A stretch of 64,000 nt of DNA from CAWGJF01 sp963822905 (GTDB taxonomy: Bacteria > Bacteroidota > Ignavibacteria > Ignavibacteriales > Ignavibacteriaceae): assembly GCA_963822905.1 (NCBI GenBank), contig CAWGJF010000007.1, positions 186,001-250,000 of the forward strand, read 5' to 3'. The position numbers and the translations under genes are program-made. The notes beneath the pieces are model-generated. The model saw nothing but the letters and a program-made list of their open reading frames with translations, ran no database searches and was not told the origin of the DNA. The number at the start of each line of letters is the position of its first letter. The stretch's first letter is position 1. Below, piece by piece: positions 29,501 to 37,518 of this stretch.

Positions 29501-29677
29501 ATTCAAAGAACTTACCACATTATTTGGGGAAGCCGAAATCAACTCGCGTTTATAATGCCTGATCTTCCGGTTAGTTGGGACAATAATCAGCAGCGATTCC
29601 ATATTTCCATCAGCAAGTTTTTGCCTGATTATCTCATCGGGATTTATTCCTGTTATTTTATTTTTTGAAAGGATCAT
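26522..29677 (-). CDS. AddB/RexB-like PD-(D/E)XK nuclease with Fe-S cluster motif
   Basis: 1051 residues. The N-terminal 600 residues resemble an inactivated UvrD-like helicase fold. The C-terminal third has SVTELETYAKCPFKYFAERVL, IDRIDID, VIDYKLSGSS (the nuclease core), and a terminal C-x2-C-x5-C (ICRFCNFRSIC). Together with the cysteine in YAKC, this makes the Fe-S cluster typical of AddB. The AddAB complex processes double-strand breaks for recombination and degrades foreign linear DNA. An addA gene would be expected next to it but none is in the window. Its start overlaps the end of the methyltransferase gene by 4 bp. Confidence 0.85.
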   Translation of the reverse strand: MILSKNKITGINPDEIIRQKLADGNMESLLIIVPTNRKIRHYKRELISASPNNVVSSLNLETIGSFSSKLLSKGLTETSIISEEAAVILLKQSFNESKLKYFSQYRDGIPFGTLQRIKNVISEYKRQGITPGSLLKESDKLSGTEKNKAKDIATVFLLYQLKLNELKVNEIGDVYFEMNLLDKNDFKTSFRDTFEKVDTVIINGFDEFTSPEITIINSTAEVEEINLFVVFDYYRFNPPIFSHLDKCYLKFEERGFREIKDSSAEQLPPFRKEIREKLFLNEVEKKNISFKNKINLVTAGNREQEVESIAKEIKSILFQNKIEPEKICVVFNLIEKYSPIIRDRFSKFGIPYNLTDRFSLSTSEVILSIINFLEIAENDFYYKNIFRALNSSFIKIKNIDLSNILRTSVDLKIVSGYQNWISRIENKIQDIIEDEEEYYDPQKKIEHYRKSKKDISEIKKNLEPFLRKNTIVEFLFALKNLIFGMHIPVKILQLPDGISEKQSKALTAFLESIEEIFSLLEKEFGKDKKHSLKFFLEQIKIFVNSARYNIHEKPGYGVLVTTPNEIRGLQFDYLFIGGMNDGEMPTKFSPEIFFSGSFAKEEFVHQTEERYHFYQSLCAWNKSLYLTHPEFDNKKELVQSIFLREFLNTFDVTHKSAKDYSDKIYSKEEFLEYVGTLSEVQLKEISFPEEISISKESLINALNITKLRKEKPFEESAFTGFVNFNADENVKARLSEFAEKEFSVTELETYAKCPFKYFAERVLNLSLPEEPTEDLEAIELGSILHSVLYEFYTQVSNDGNIIKGCSDTEFKKLIKLIFEIAEKKFSKLILNSPSAVFESEKVLGIEGRKENSILYKFLVEERNSEDGFIPSFFEFSFGKVKKEKSVKTGEIKIGEVKLRGKIDRIDIDSESDLMKVIDYKLSGSSASIKDYEEGLALQLPVYLFVAKQLIGAQLEKDFKASPPEIYSLKYSEKDFGKKIAGVRKQRGKNVDENAMNDAAEELIKIGIESVQKYVKEISAGRFNLSTLSDRENKICRFCNFRSICRIQEVNQ

Positions 29678-30282
29678 ATCTGCTTTTGATAAACCTGTAA
29701 GATTTCTCTTCCTTTTCTTGGTTTTATAGAATTAATTTTATCTGTCGATAAAATCAGCTTTAAATATTTTGAAAAATATAATTCAGCTTCCTGTTGATTA
29801 ACACCGAACGGAGGTCCACCGGGTCTATCTTCGACCGGGAACAAAATTATTACAAACTTTCCACCGGGCTTTAACAATTGTGAAACAAGCTTAGCATACT
29901 CATATCTTCTTTCAGGATTTATTGCACAGTATGTTACATAATCACAGGCTGCATCATAATTATCAAAATGATTTTGTGAAAGATTAAAAAAATCTTCGAC
30001 AAGAAATTTAACATTCACTTTCTCTTTTTCGGCTAACTTTTTTCCAAATTCAACAGCAGAAGATGAAAACTCAATTGCCGTAACTTCGTATCCGGATTTT
30101 GCAGCTTCAATCGCATCGTGGCCTTTTCCTGAACCCAAAATAATTAGCTTGCCCGGTTGGATAATTTTGTTTTCTTTTAAAATATCAGAAAAAATTGGTG
30201 TCGGGGTTTTCAAATCCCAACCGGATTCGCCTGAAATATACCTATTATCCCAATATTCGGGTGTATCGAGCTTGATTTTCAT
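29674..30282 (-). CDS. SAM-dependent methyltransferase, thiopurine methyltransferase-like
   Basis: 202 residues. The TPMT family pattern is clear: DTPEYWDNRYISGESGWDLKTPTPIFSD at the N-terminus, the SAM-binding loop IILGSGKGHDAIEAAKSGYEVTAIEFS (glycine-rich motif I and acidic motif II), and FVIILFPVEDRPGGPPFGVN. Family members methylate thiols, selenols, tellurite or halides. The substrate here is unknown. It is translationally coupled to the AddB-like gene, but no functional link is evident. Confidence 0.82.
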   Translation of the reverse strand: MKIKLDTPEYWDNRYISGESGWDLKTPTPIFSDILKENKIIQPGKLIILGSGKGHDAIEAAKSGYEVTAIEFSSSAVEFGKKLAEKEKVNVKFLVEDFFNLSQNHFDNYDAACDYVTYCAINPERRYEYAKLVSQLLKPGGKFVIILFPVEDRPGGPPFGVNQQEAELYFSKYLKLILSTDKINSIKPRKGREILQVYQKQI

Positions 30283-30353
30283 GAAATATTCTTAAATATG
30301 CTATTGATATTGTAATCTTCATGATTAATTTAGAATAAAACTTCAAGAAAAAT

Positions 30354-30998
30354 ATGCAAAGAATATTAATAACTTTAATAATAGCCGTATTTCCTATAAT
30401 GATTTTTGCACAGGAAATAGGGGAAATCGTTCCACCCGATCCACCGGGTAAATTTCCTCCAAATGTTTTTGGGTTGGATCTGATGATTGGTGAAAGCGGT
30501 TTTGGTCTCGGTGGATTTTATCGTTATCAAGCTACAGAAAATTTAACATGGTTTACTGATATTTCAATTTCTGAAGCAAAAGACGAGCGTGAATTTGAGT
30601 ATATAGATATTTATGGAAATACAATTACATACGGAAAAAAGAACCGGATTTTCCAGATTCCTTTAAACTTTGGATTGCAATACCGTCTTTTTGAATACCA
30701 GCTTGAAGATAACTTACGCCCATATATAAATGCCGGAGTTGGTCCTTCGTTAGTAATTTCAACACCATATGCTAAAGAATATTTTAATGCATTTGGAGAT
30801 GCAAATTTATATTTAGCCGCAGGCGGCTATGTAGGATTTGGTGCAAATTTCGGTCTGGATAAATCAAGTCTTGTTGGGTTAAACTTTCGATATTATTTAA
30901 TTAATTTCTTTAACAAAGGCGTTGAAAGTCTTGAAGGAAGATATAACAAAACTATAGGTGGATTTTTTCTGTCTATAAATTTTGGATTTATGTATTAA
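30354..30998 (+). CDS. Outer-membrane beta-barrel protein
   Basis: 214 residues with a signal peptide ending near IFAQE. The rest alternates hydrophobic and polar residues, rich in Gly and aromatics (GFGLGGFYRYQATENLTWFTDISIS, YINAGVGPSLVIS), and ends in an aromatic residue near the C-terminus (FFLSINFGFMY). This is the pattern of a small outer-membrane beta barrel. A Pro-rich stretch (PPDPPGKFPPN) follows the signal peptide. The specific function is not recognisable. Confidence 0.65.
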   Translation: MQRILITLIIAVFPIMIFAQEIGEIVPPDPPGKFPPNVFGLDLMIGESGFGLGGFYRYQATENLTWFTDISISEAKDEREFEYIDIYGNTITYGKKNRIFQIPLNFGLQYRLFEYQLEDNLRPYINAGVGPSLVISTPYAKEYFNAFGDANLYLAAGGYVGFGANFGLDKSSLVGLNFRYYLINFFNKGVESLEGRYNKTIGGFFLSINFGFMY

Positions 30999-31009
30999 TT
31001 AAATTTAAT

Positions 31010-31552
31010 TTACTTCTTCCACTTAATTGTGCATCCTATTGTAAAAGTTTCGGGCACAGAAATTTCTTTTCCTTCCAGCAGTTCTTCTAAAGCTTCACGC
31101 AGATATTTGCTTTTTGCTTTCTCAGGTTCCTGCCAGTTGTCATCTATTTTTCCGTGAAAAGCCAATTTCCTGTTCTTATCAAACAAAAATATTTCCGGAG
31201 TATGTGATGCATCAAACGCTTTTGCAACTCTTTGATCTTCATCTCTTAAATACGGAAAATTAAAATGTTTCTCAGCAGCACGCTTCTTCATATTTTCAAA
31301 TGAATCATCAGGGTATTCTTTATCATCATTTGAATTTATAGCAACTATTGCAACGCCTTTTGAGAAATAGTCTTCCTGAATTTGTTTCATTCTATCTTCA
31401 TATGCCTGAACATACGGACAATGGTTACAGCTAAAAATTATAATCAATGCTTTTTTATCAGCAAGTAGATCCTGAGAATAGTTTTTTCCATCAGTAGCAG
31501 GAAGATTAAAATCAGGAAGCGTGGAACCAGGCTTTAATGTTTTCGTACTCAT
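31010..31552 (-). CDS. Thioredoxin-family (AhpC/TSA-like) redoxin
   Basis: 180 residues. The thioredoxin fold with the active site SCNHCPYVQAYEDR (CxxC) near residues 39-42 is clear, as is the DEDQRVAKAFDASHTPEIFLFDKNRKLAFHG segment containing the cis-proline. No signal peptide is seen, so it is probably cytoplasmic. It likely reduces disulfides or peroxides. It is convergent with the beta-barrel gene (about 11 bp apart) and divergent from the M14 gene. Confidence 0.87.
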   Translation of the reverse strand: MSTKTLKPGSTLPDFNLPATDGKNYSQDLLADKKALIIIFSCNHCPYVQAYEDRMKQIQEDYFSKGVAIVAINSNDDKEYPDDSFENMKKRAAEKHFNFPYLRDEDQRVAKAFDASHTPEIFLFDKNRKLAFHGKIDDNWQEPEKAKSKYLREALEELLEGKEISVPETFTIGCTIKWKK

Positions 31553-31616
31553 TGCAACTCCTTCGTTTCAATATTTTTAGCAAATCAGATTGCTAATTAT
31601 TAAATTCGCTCTAAAA

Positions 31617-33080
31617 ATGATTCGAATTATTTTTATCAGCTTAATTTTTATGACAAATCTTTTAGCCCAGGATCTTCAGACAGCGTGGGATTTGTATTAT
31701 TCTTATGAAAATTTCAGGGAAAAATCCATTACTAACAGAAGATTCAAACATTCTGATATCCAGCCATTGATAGAGCGTTTGAAAGATAATAAGATTTTTA
31801 CCGTTAATAAAGTTGGAGAATCTGCCGAAGGCAAATCTTTGAGCCTCATCAAACTTGGGAATGGAAAAACAAAAGTTTTCCTATGGTCGCAAATGCATGG
31901 TGATGAACCAACTGCCACAGCAGCTCTATTTGATATATTTAACTTTTTTGCTGATAAAAACTCCTTTGCTGAATTGAAAAACTTTATTCTTAATAATGTT
32001 ACGATCTATGCTTTGCCAATGGTAAATCCCGATGGAGCAGAAATTTTCCAGAGAAGAAATATATTTGATATTGATCTGAATCGCGATGCCGTGAGACAAC
32101 AAACTCCCGAAGCAATAGTCCTAAAAAATGTTTTTGATAGTTTGAAAGCGGAGTTCGGTTTTAATCTTCATGAGCAGAGCAGAGAGTACACAGCCGGAAT
32201 TTCAACTAATCCTGCAGCAATTTCTTTTCTTGCACCAGTACCCGATTATGATAAAACAATTACACCTGTTCGGGAAAGATCGATGAAGCTCATTGGATAT
32301 CTTTTTAATTTATTGAATGGATTTATTCCCGGTCATATCGCAAAATATTCGGATGATTTTGAACCGCGAGCGTTTGGTGACAATTTTACAAAATGGGGTA
32401 CAAGCACAGTTTTAGTTGAGTCGGGAGGCTGGCGGGGTGACAGAGAAAGACAATTCCAGCGAAAAATTAATTATCTTATATTATTAATGTCGTTTAAAAG
32501 CATTGCTGAACAATCCTATGACCAAATTCCACTGAATGTATATGAATCAATTCCGTCAAATGAAAAACTAATGATGGATATTTTGTATCGCAATCTGAAA
32601 ATATCAAATGGTGATAAAGAATATCTTGTAGACATCGGAATTAATTTTGAAGAAAAAGATTTTGATAATCACAATAAATTTTATTTGTCAGGATCAATAG
32701 AAGATCTTGGCGACCTTTCGGTTTTTTCCGGTTATGATGATTTTGATTTTTCAGGATATACAATTGAGCCCGGGAAAACTTATCCAACGACAATTAATAA
32801 CCCTGCAGAAATTGAAAAGCTGGATTACATAAATTTGTTAAGCCGTGGATTTACAAATGTCCGGCTGAATGCAACTGACTATAATTCTGATTTTCCTGGT
32901 ATACCTTTAAATATTATTTTAAATGGAAACAACGGAATTGATGATTCAATTCATGTTGGTGGTTCACCAAATTTTATTTTGAAGAAGGACGGAAATATTC
33001 GTTTTTTAGTTGTTAATGGATTTCTTTTCGACCCCGAACATCCTGAATCGTTTAAAGGAAACTCTATACTAGTAAAATGA
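31617..33080 (+). CDS. M14 family zinc carboxypeptidase-like protein
   Basis: 487 residues from the ATG at 31617, which starts a proper signal peptide (MIRIIFISLIFMTNLLAQ); an upstream TTG frame is open but would ruin it. Zinc ligands are visible as HGDEPTATAAL (H-x-x-E) and NLHEQS (His). The Arg/Asn substrate region is ALPMVNPDGAEIFQRRN..DLNRDA, and the catalytic Glu is in LVESGGWRGD. The C-terminal part (about 330-487) is a beta-rich domain. It is probably a periplasmic or exported peptidase. It overlaps the next gene by 4 bp. Confidence 0.85.
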   Translation: MIRIIFISLIFMTNLLAQDLQTAWDLYYSYENFREKSITNRRFKHSDIQPLIERLKDNKIFTVNKVGESAEGKSLSLIKLGNGKTKVFLWSQMHGDEPTATAALFDIFNFFADKNSFAELKNFILNNVTIYALPMVNPDGAEIFQRRNIFDIDLNRDAVRQQTPEAIVLKNVFDSLKAEFGFNLHEQSREYTAGISTNPAAISFLAPVPDYDKTITPVRERSMKLIGYLFNLLNGFIPGHIAKYSDDFEPRAFGDNFTKWGTSTVLVESGGWRGDRERQFQRKINYLILLMSFKSIAEQSYDQIPLNVYESIPSNEKLMMDILYRNLKISNGDKEYLVDIGINFEEKDFDNHNKFYLSGSIEDLGDLSVFSGYDDFDFSGYTIEPGKTYPTTINNPAEIEKLDYINLLSRGFTNVRLNATDYNSDFPGIPLNIILNGNNGIDDSIHVGGSPNFILKKDGNIRFLVVNGFLFDPEHPESFKGNSILVK

Positions 33081-33889
33081 TTCCCAAAAATCCAAACCTG
33101 CCAAATCTTAAACGTAGCAAAGAGAATGATATACTTCTCAATAAAATTGCAAAAGAAGAAATTGATTCACTTTTTAACATAGCTTTCTGGCTTACAGGCA
33201 ATTCCAGGAAAGCTAAAAAATTGTTGAAGCTGTCATATTTCAGCGCAATGGAATTTTATGAACAGACTTATATTACAACCGATTACAAGAATTGGCTTTT
33301 ACGGATAGTTATGAAAAGATTTCACGATGAATTTAATAAGAAAGATATAAAAAATGATAAGGGAATTATCCTGACTTCAGAAATAGATAAGGATAAAATC
33401 CAAAAAATATTAAAGGAGAATAATTCTCCAAAAAAATTACAGCAAAGAATTTCTTCATTACCTTCAGTTCTAAAAACAGTTTTAGTATTACACGATCTTC
33501 ATGGATTTAATTATGACATTACAGGAGATTTTGTCGATGTTCCCGATGGAGTAGTTTGTATGCGGCTTTTCCGGGCAAGGAATTTATTGTTTTTCAATTT
33601 ATTTGTAGAAAATGAGTCGGCCGGAAAGATATTTAAAGAGACTGAAGAAGTTGAACCTGATTATCCTGTTGCCTCAATTCTTGATGATGAACTAAAAGGC
33701 GAAGAAAGGAGGATAAAAACTGAAGACAAAATAGGTAATGATTCTATTCTTTCAACTCAATTAGTGATCCAGGAAAGTGTAAAAAACCTGGTGAAGGACA
33801 TTCTTCACAAAATCGAAACTCCTTCTTATCTCAGGAAAAAGTGCATAAAACGTATCAATAATGCAACTCTCGCCACAGAATCACAATAG
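33077..33889 (+). CDS. Divergent ECF sigma factor-like protein with C-terminal extension
   Basis: 270 residues. Residues about 25-95 resemble sigma region 2 (DSLFNIAFWLTGNSRKAKKLLKLSYFSAMEFYEQ, then YKNWLLRIVMKRFHDEF). Residues about 120-175 resemble region 4 (RISSLPSVLKTVLVLHDLHGFNYDITGDFVDVPDGVVCMRLFRARNLLF). The region 4 recognition helix is atypical, so DNA binding is uncertain. An acidic linker and a C-terminal ILHKIETPSYLRKKCIKRI, reminiscent of the start of anti-sigma factors, follow. ATGA overlap with the M14 gene suggests coupling. It could be a real ECF sigma factor or a degenerate regulator. Confidence 0.65.
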   Translation: MIPKNPNLPNLKRSKENDILLNKIAKEEIDSLFNIAFWLTGNSRKAKKLLKLSYFSAMEFYEQTYITTDYKNWLLRIVMKRFHDEFNKKDIKNDKGIILTSEIDKDKIQKILKENNSPKKLQQRISSLPSVLKTVLVLHDLHGFNYDITGDFVDVPDGVVCMRLFRARNLLFFNLFVENESAGKIFKETEEVEPDYPVASILDDELKGEERRIKTEDKIGNDSILSTQLVIQESVKNLVKDILHKIETPSYLRKKCIKRINNATLATESQ

Positions 33890-33977
33890 ATTTTGGTTTC
33901 AATTATCTACAGATTTGATTATCGGAAGAAATAAGTTTAATTTTGTTGTTCGTTCTAATATAAGCTAAGAAAGAGTA

Positions 33978-34355
33978 ATGGCACGCATAAAAAATATCGA
34001 AGCTCTGTGTAACTCTTGCAATGTTGTTCAGAAAATGGAAATTACTGCTGATTTTGCTGGCGAAGAGAACAAAAAATGGGCAAAATGTAAAAAATGTAAA
34101 CAACTTATGGTTGTAGATCTAAGAGAAGTTAATACAAACGCAAAACCAAAACTTGATGGTATTGAAAACGAAGATTGTACGGTTTATTCACCCGGAAAAT
34201 CATTTAAAATCGGTGAATCAATATATCATCAGGATTGGGATGATTTCGGCAAAGTAGTTTCAAAAGATATATTATCAAACGGTCATCATTCAATTGCTGT
34301 AGAATTTCAAAAATCAGGTTCTAAAAAATTAATAGAATCACTTAACAACTTATAA
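33978..34355 (+). CDS. Zinc-ribbon protein with conserved C-terminal domain
   Basis: 125 residues. The N-terminal half has LCNSC and CKKCK (CxxC...CxxC), a treble-clef or zinc-ribbon arrangement. The C-terminal half, YSPGKSFKIGESIYHQDWDDFGKVVSKD...IAVEFQKSGSKKLIE, resembles a small beta-barrel seen in CarD-like or uncharacterised conserved proteins. Function unknown; a nucleic-acid or RNA polymerase-related role is a guess. It is 16 bp upstream of rpsU, so both are probably co-transcribed. Confidence 0.7.
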   Translation: MARIKNIEALCNSCNVVQKMEITADFAGEENKKWAKCKKCKQLMVVDLREVNTNAKPKLDGIENEDCTVYSPGKSFKIGESIYHQDWDDFGKVVSKDILSNGHHSIAVEFQKSGSKKLIESLNNL

Positions 34356-34371
34356 AGGCAGGTGAAATAAT

Positions 34372-34566
34372 TTGGTTGGCATTTCCGTTGGTGAAAACGA
34401 ATCCATTGATAAAGCTCTCAGAAGATTTAAAAAGAAATATGAAAGATCTGGTGTACTTAAAGAATTTAAGAAACGTACTTTCTTTGTTAAGCCATCAGTG
34501 AAAAAAAGAATGGAACGGATTAAAGCTGCAAGACGGGCACACAGACCCGATATGCTGCAACATTAA
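34372..34566 (+). CDS. rpsU: 30S ribosomal protein S21
   Basis: 64 residues, starting with TTG at 34372 (preceded by GGCAGGTGAAATAA). No ATG is available upstream in frame. The sequence VGISVGENESIDKALRRFKKKYERSGVLKEFKKR...FFVKPS is typical S21, and the basic C-terminus ARRAHRPDM is normal. S21 lies near the anti-Shine-Dalgarno end of 16S rRNA. A clear terminator follows directly. Confidence 0.96.
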   Translation: MVGISVGENESIDKALRRFKKKYERSGVLKEFKKRTFFVKPSVKKRMERIKAARRAHRPDMLQH

Positions 34567-34571
34567 AAATT

Positions 34572-34596
34572 AAGCCCCTTTTAAGGGGCTTTTTTC
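34572..34596 (+). terminator. Rho-independent terminator of rpsU
   Basis: Perfect 9-bp stem AAGCCCCTT / AAGGGGCTT with a TT loop, followed by TTTTTC. It is placed 6 bp after the rpsU stop. Confidence 0.9.
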
Positions 34597-35457
34597 TTAT
34601 CTTAAATTAATATTCGGCTCGATTACTGAATTTGCTTCCTGAGAAGTATAATGTTTTTCCAGGTGACTAACTATTATATTAAAAGCCTGATCAACTGAAT
34701 TGCATATTGTAAATAGTTTAAGATCAGATTCATTTATCAAACCATGACTTACTAGCGCATCGAAGTTTAATATCTCTTTCCAAAATTTTTCATCATAAAC
34801 GACTATCGCCAGCTTCTTTCTTGTTTTCCCTGTTTGAATTAAAGTTAATACTTCAAAAAATTCATCCATAGTTCCGAATCCACCCGGGAATATTATTAGA
34901 GCTTTAGAAAGATAAGCAAACCAGAATTTTCTCATGAAGAAATAGTGAAACTCAAAACTCAAATCCGGAGTTACATATTTATTCACAAACTGTTCAAAAG
35001 GAATGCTGATGTTCAATCCTATAGAATAACCACCGGCTTTTCTTGCGCCTTTGTTTGCAGCTTCCATTATTCCCGGACCCCCACCTGTACAAACAATAAA
35101 CCTGTTTGCATTTATTTCCAGACCAAGTGACCATTCCGTCAATCTTCTTGATAGTTCAACAGCATCCTCATAATAATGTGAAAAATCAACCAAACGCTGC
35201 GCTTCTTTTAGTTTTTTCGCAAATGATGCTGTTGTTTTGGGGTCCATTGATTTAATCATATTATATTCCTTAACTGCTTCCCTTTTGGATTTCAATCTTG
35301 CAGAACCGAAAAATACAATCGTATCTAAAATTTTATGTTTTCTGAACTTGCTCTTCGGTTGAAAATATTCAGATAATATTCTTAAGCTTCTGCCATCAGC
35401 AGAATTTAGAAAATCAAGGTCTTCATAACCTTTTTTCGTTGTATAGTTTTTTGCCAT
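34597..35457 (-). CDS. LOG-family (TIGR00730) nucleotide phosphoribohydrolase-like protein
   Basis: 286 residues. Signature motifs are intact: VCTGGGPGIMEAANKGARKAGG and FPGGFGTMDEFFEVLT (PGGxGTxxE). Family members hydrolyse nucleoside 5'-monophosphates to free base and ribose 5-phosphate, including cytokinin ribotides in plants; some bacterial ones act as AMP/pyrimidine nucleosidases. The protein is about 90 residues longer than the simplest LOG proteins, because of an N-terminal extension of about 40 residues and a C-terminal extension. Its exact substrate is unknown. Confidence 0.85.
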   Translation of the reverse strand: MAKNYTTKKGYEDLDFLNSADGRSLRILSEYFQPKSKFRKHKILDTIVFFGSARLKSKREAVKEYNMIKSMDPKTTASFAKKLKEAQRLVDFSHYYEDAVELSRRLTEWSLGLEINANRFIVCTGGGPGIMEAANKGARKAGGYSIGLNISIPFEQFVNKYVTPDLSFEFHYFFMRKFWFAYLSKALIIFPGGFGTMDEFFEVLTLIQTGKTRKKLAIVVYDEKFWKEILNFDALVSHGLINESDLKLFTICNSVDQAFNIIVSHLEKHYTSQEANSVIEPNINLR

Positions 35458-35612
35458 AATTATTTTTTGAATTGTTAAAAATTTAAAACTGTATTAGGTT
35501 TACATTCAAAATTTTGTCATCACATCTTATTAATAAAAAACAGGGGTTAAAAATAGTTTTAAATGTTATTAATTCAAACACAGACAAAAGTTAATTATTG
35601 GTAAAAGAGCTT

Positions 35613-36920
35613 ATGATATTAAAACTTATTTTCCCTTTTTTATTTTTAATTCAATCAATTACGAGTGCTTCATCCTTAAAAGAAGTAAAAGCTGAAATTG
35701 AAAAAATTTTAAACAGGCTTAATGCCAGCACAAAAGTTGGATTATTAATTTATAATCCCTTGACGCAGGATACCATTTTTAATGTTAATCATCGTCAATC
35801 AATGATTCCTGCATCCAATACAAAACTATTTACAACAGCCGTTGCCCTTGAAACTATGGGAGGAGAGTATCTTCTTTCAACAAAATTATATACTGACGAT
35901 GATAATCTTTCTGATGGGGAAATAAATGGAAATCTTTATATAAAAGGATTTGGGAACTCCACTTTCACTACTGAAGATCTTGAAAAGATGGTTGATAACT
36001 TAAATGGATTAAATATTAAATCGATTACCGGAGATGTTATTGGAGACGATACATACTTTGATAAAGTTTATACGCGTGATGACTGGATAAGAGACGAAAG
36101 AGCAAATGTAAAGCTGCCCCCGGTATCTGCATTAGTACTTAATCGGAATAAGACAACAATCTCTAAAAAAAGAAGAGGAAGATACAGAACTTATTTTACT
36201 TATGTTTCTGATCCCCCGGTTTTTGTTGCCAAAGAGTTAAAAAAAGAATTAGTAAAAAATGATATTAAAGTTGGAGGCGACTACAAGAAAGGTGTTACCC
36301 CGAAGGATGCTTTCTTTATTACAGAATCTTCAATCGAGCTTCGCGAACTAATAAAAGAAATTAATAAGCATAGTGATAATTTTCTTGCTGAATGTTTATT
36401 CAAAACGATTGGTGCTGTTGCCAGCGGTCAGCAGGGAAATTCTTTTTACTCCACCCAGGCAATTCTCAGCTTCATAAAAGATAACGGAATTTTTTCGGAG
36501 GGAACTGCAGTAGTTGATGGTTCCGGAATTTCAAGATTTGACCAGATTACTGTAGGCGCTTTAATTGGTTTGCTTGAAAAAATGTATTTCGACATTGCAA
36601 ACTTTGGAGATTTTTATAATGCACTTAGTATTGCGGGTGTGGATGGCACGCTGGAAGACAGGATGAGAAGAACTCCCGCCGAAAATAATTTCCATGGAAA
36701 AACCGGAACTTTAAATGGTGTAAGTTCAGTTTCAGGCTATGTTACAACTGAGGATGACGAAGATCTTATTGTAAGTATAATTTTTGAATTTGAAAAGGGT
36801 GGAACGTATTTGCATCGTGATATACAGGATGAAATTATTGAAGCGCTTGCAGGTTTAAAAGAAGAAAGTCCTGATGATATAGATCAACAGGACTTTGAAA
36901 AGAAATTCGATACGAATTAA
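35613..36920 (+). CDS. dacB: D-alanyl-D-alanine carboxypeptidase/endopeptidase (PBP4, peptidase S13)
   Basis: 435 residues from ATG 35613; a TTG five codons upstream is also possible. A signal peptide (LKLIFPFLFLIQSITSAS) precedes the enzyme. The three penicillin-binding motifs are present: SNTK (SxxK) near residue 70, SDN in NKHSDNFLAE, and KTG in FHGKTGTLNG. The VDGSGISRFDQIT segment is typical of S13. It trims peptidoglycan cross-links in the periplasm. It ends 4 bp inside secG on the opposite strand. Confidence 0.93.
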   Translation: MILKLIFPFLFLIQSITSASSLKEVKAEIEKILNRLNASTKVGLLIYNPLTQDTIFNVNHRQSMIPASNTKLFTTAVALETMGGEYLLSTKLYTDDDNLSDGEINGNLYIKGFGNSTFTTEDLEKMVDNLNGLNIKSITGDVIGDDTYFDKVYTRDDWIRDERANVKLPPVSALVLNRNKTTISKKRRGRYRTYFTYVSDPPVFVAKELKKELVKNDIKVGGDYKKGVTPKDAFFITESSIELRELIKEINKHSDNFLAECLFKTIGAVASGQQGNSFYSTQAILSFIKDNGIFSEGTAVVDGSGISRFDQITVGALIGLLEKMYFDIANFGDFYNALSIAGVDGTLEDRMRRTPAENNFHGKTGTLNGVSSVSGYVTTEDDEDLIVSIIFEFEKGGTYLHRDIQDEIIEALAGLKEESPDDIDQQDFEKKFDTN

Positions 36921-37270
36921 TTACCCTGGCTTTGCCCGTTATCTTGTGGTAATTGGTTTTGTGGAGGAAGAGTTGGTGATTCAGGAATATTCTGTCTTCC
37001 TGTTTGTTGAATAACACTTTTCTGTTCCTGCGTAACCTTACCAGGCAAAAAGAATAAATTAATAATTATTGCAAGCCCTGCAATAATTCCCGCAAGCCAC
37101 CAGGTTGCACGGCTTAAAAAATCTGCAGTCCTTCTGCTGCCGAACATTGCACCCATACCAGCACCACCAAAAGTACCGGCCAGCCCGCTTCCTTTACTGG
37201 CTTGTAAAAGCACAACAACAATCAATAAAATTGACGCGATTGCTGCTATTGAAATTAATAATGTGTACAT
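36917..37270 (-). CDS. secG: Protein-export membrane protein SecG
   Basis: 117 residues with two hydrophobic helices (about 1-24 and 50-74) joined by the conserved loop LQASKGSGLAGTFGGAGMGAMFGSRRTADFLSRATW. It is the small stimulatory subunit of the SecYEG channel. The C-terminal tail is Pro/Gln/Asn rich (PTLPPQNQLPQDNGQSQGN), common in Bacteroidota SecG. It lies directly downstream of tRNA-Met. Confidence 0.92.
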   Translation of the reverse strand: MYTLLISIAAIASILLIVVVLLQASKGSGLAGTFGGAGMGAMFGSRRTADFLSRATWWLAGIIAGLAIIINLFFLPGKVTQEQKSVIQQTGRQNIPESPTLPPQNQLPQDNGQSQGN

Positions 37271-37290
37271 AATTTATCTCCTTTAATTCG

Positions 37291-37364
37291 TAGCGGGGGA
37301 GGGATTCGAACCCCCGACACGTGGATTATGATTCCACTGCTCTAACCGACTGAGCTACCCCGCC
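37291..37364 (-). tRNA. tRNA-Met (CAT anticodon), probably elongator
   Basis: The minus strand folds into a complete 74-nt cloverleaf without encoded CCA. It has the acceptor GGCGGGG/CCCCGCT (G1-U72 wobble), D-arm AGCTCAGTCGGTTAGAGCA, anticodon arm GTGGA-ATCATAA-TCCAC with CAT at positions 34-36, and T-arm CGGGGGTTCGAATCCC. The anticodon stem lacks the three G-C pairs of an initiator tRNA. A lysidine-modified tRNA-Ile2 also has CAT; the overall sequence resembles elongator Met more (GGC start, AGCTCAGTNGGTTAGAGCA). secG follows 20 bp downstream. Confidence 0.9.
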
Positions 37365-37467
37365 AAGTTTGAGCCTGCAAATATAGCCACACTTCTCTAT
37401 ATTTTCAAAAAATAATAAAGGTATACCGATTAAAAGGGAAACGATTTCTCTTATTTAGTAAAAAAAA

Positions 37468-37502
37468 GACCGCTCCAATTATATGTGAAGCGGTCATTTT
37501 TT
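37468..37502. terminator. Bidirectional rho-independent terminator
   Basis: GACCGCT / AGCGGTC 7-bp stem with a 14-nt loop, flanked by A7 on one side and ATTTTTT on the other, so it has a T run in both directions. It ends the large T9SS gene on the minus strand. Confidence 0.85.
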
Positions 37503-37518
37503 GTATTTGTTGTGAAAG

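Noticed and set aside
37291..37364. tRNA-Ile2 (lysidine) or initiator tRNA
   Set aside because: The anticodon stem lacks the initiator's three G-C pairs, and the arms resemble elongator Met more. Ile2 cannot be fully excluded.
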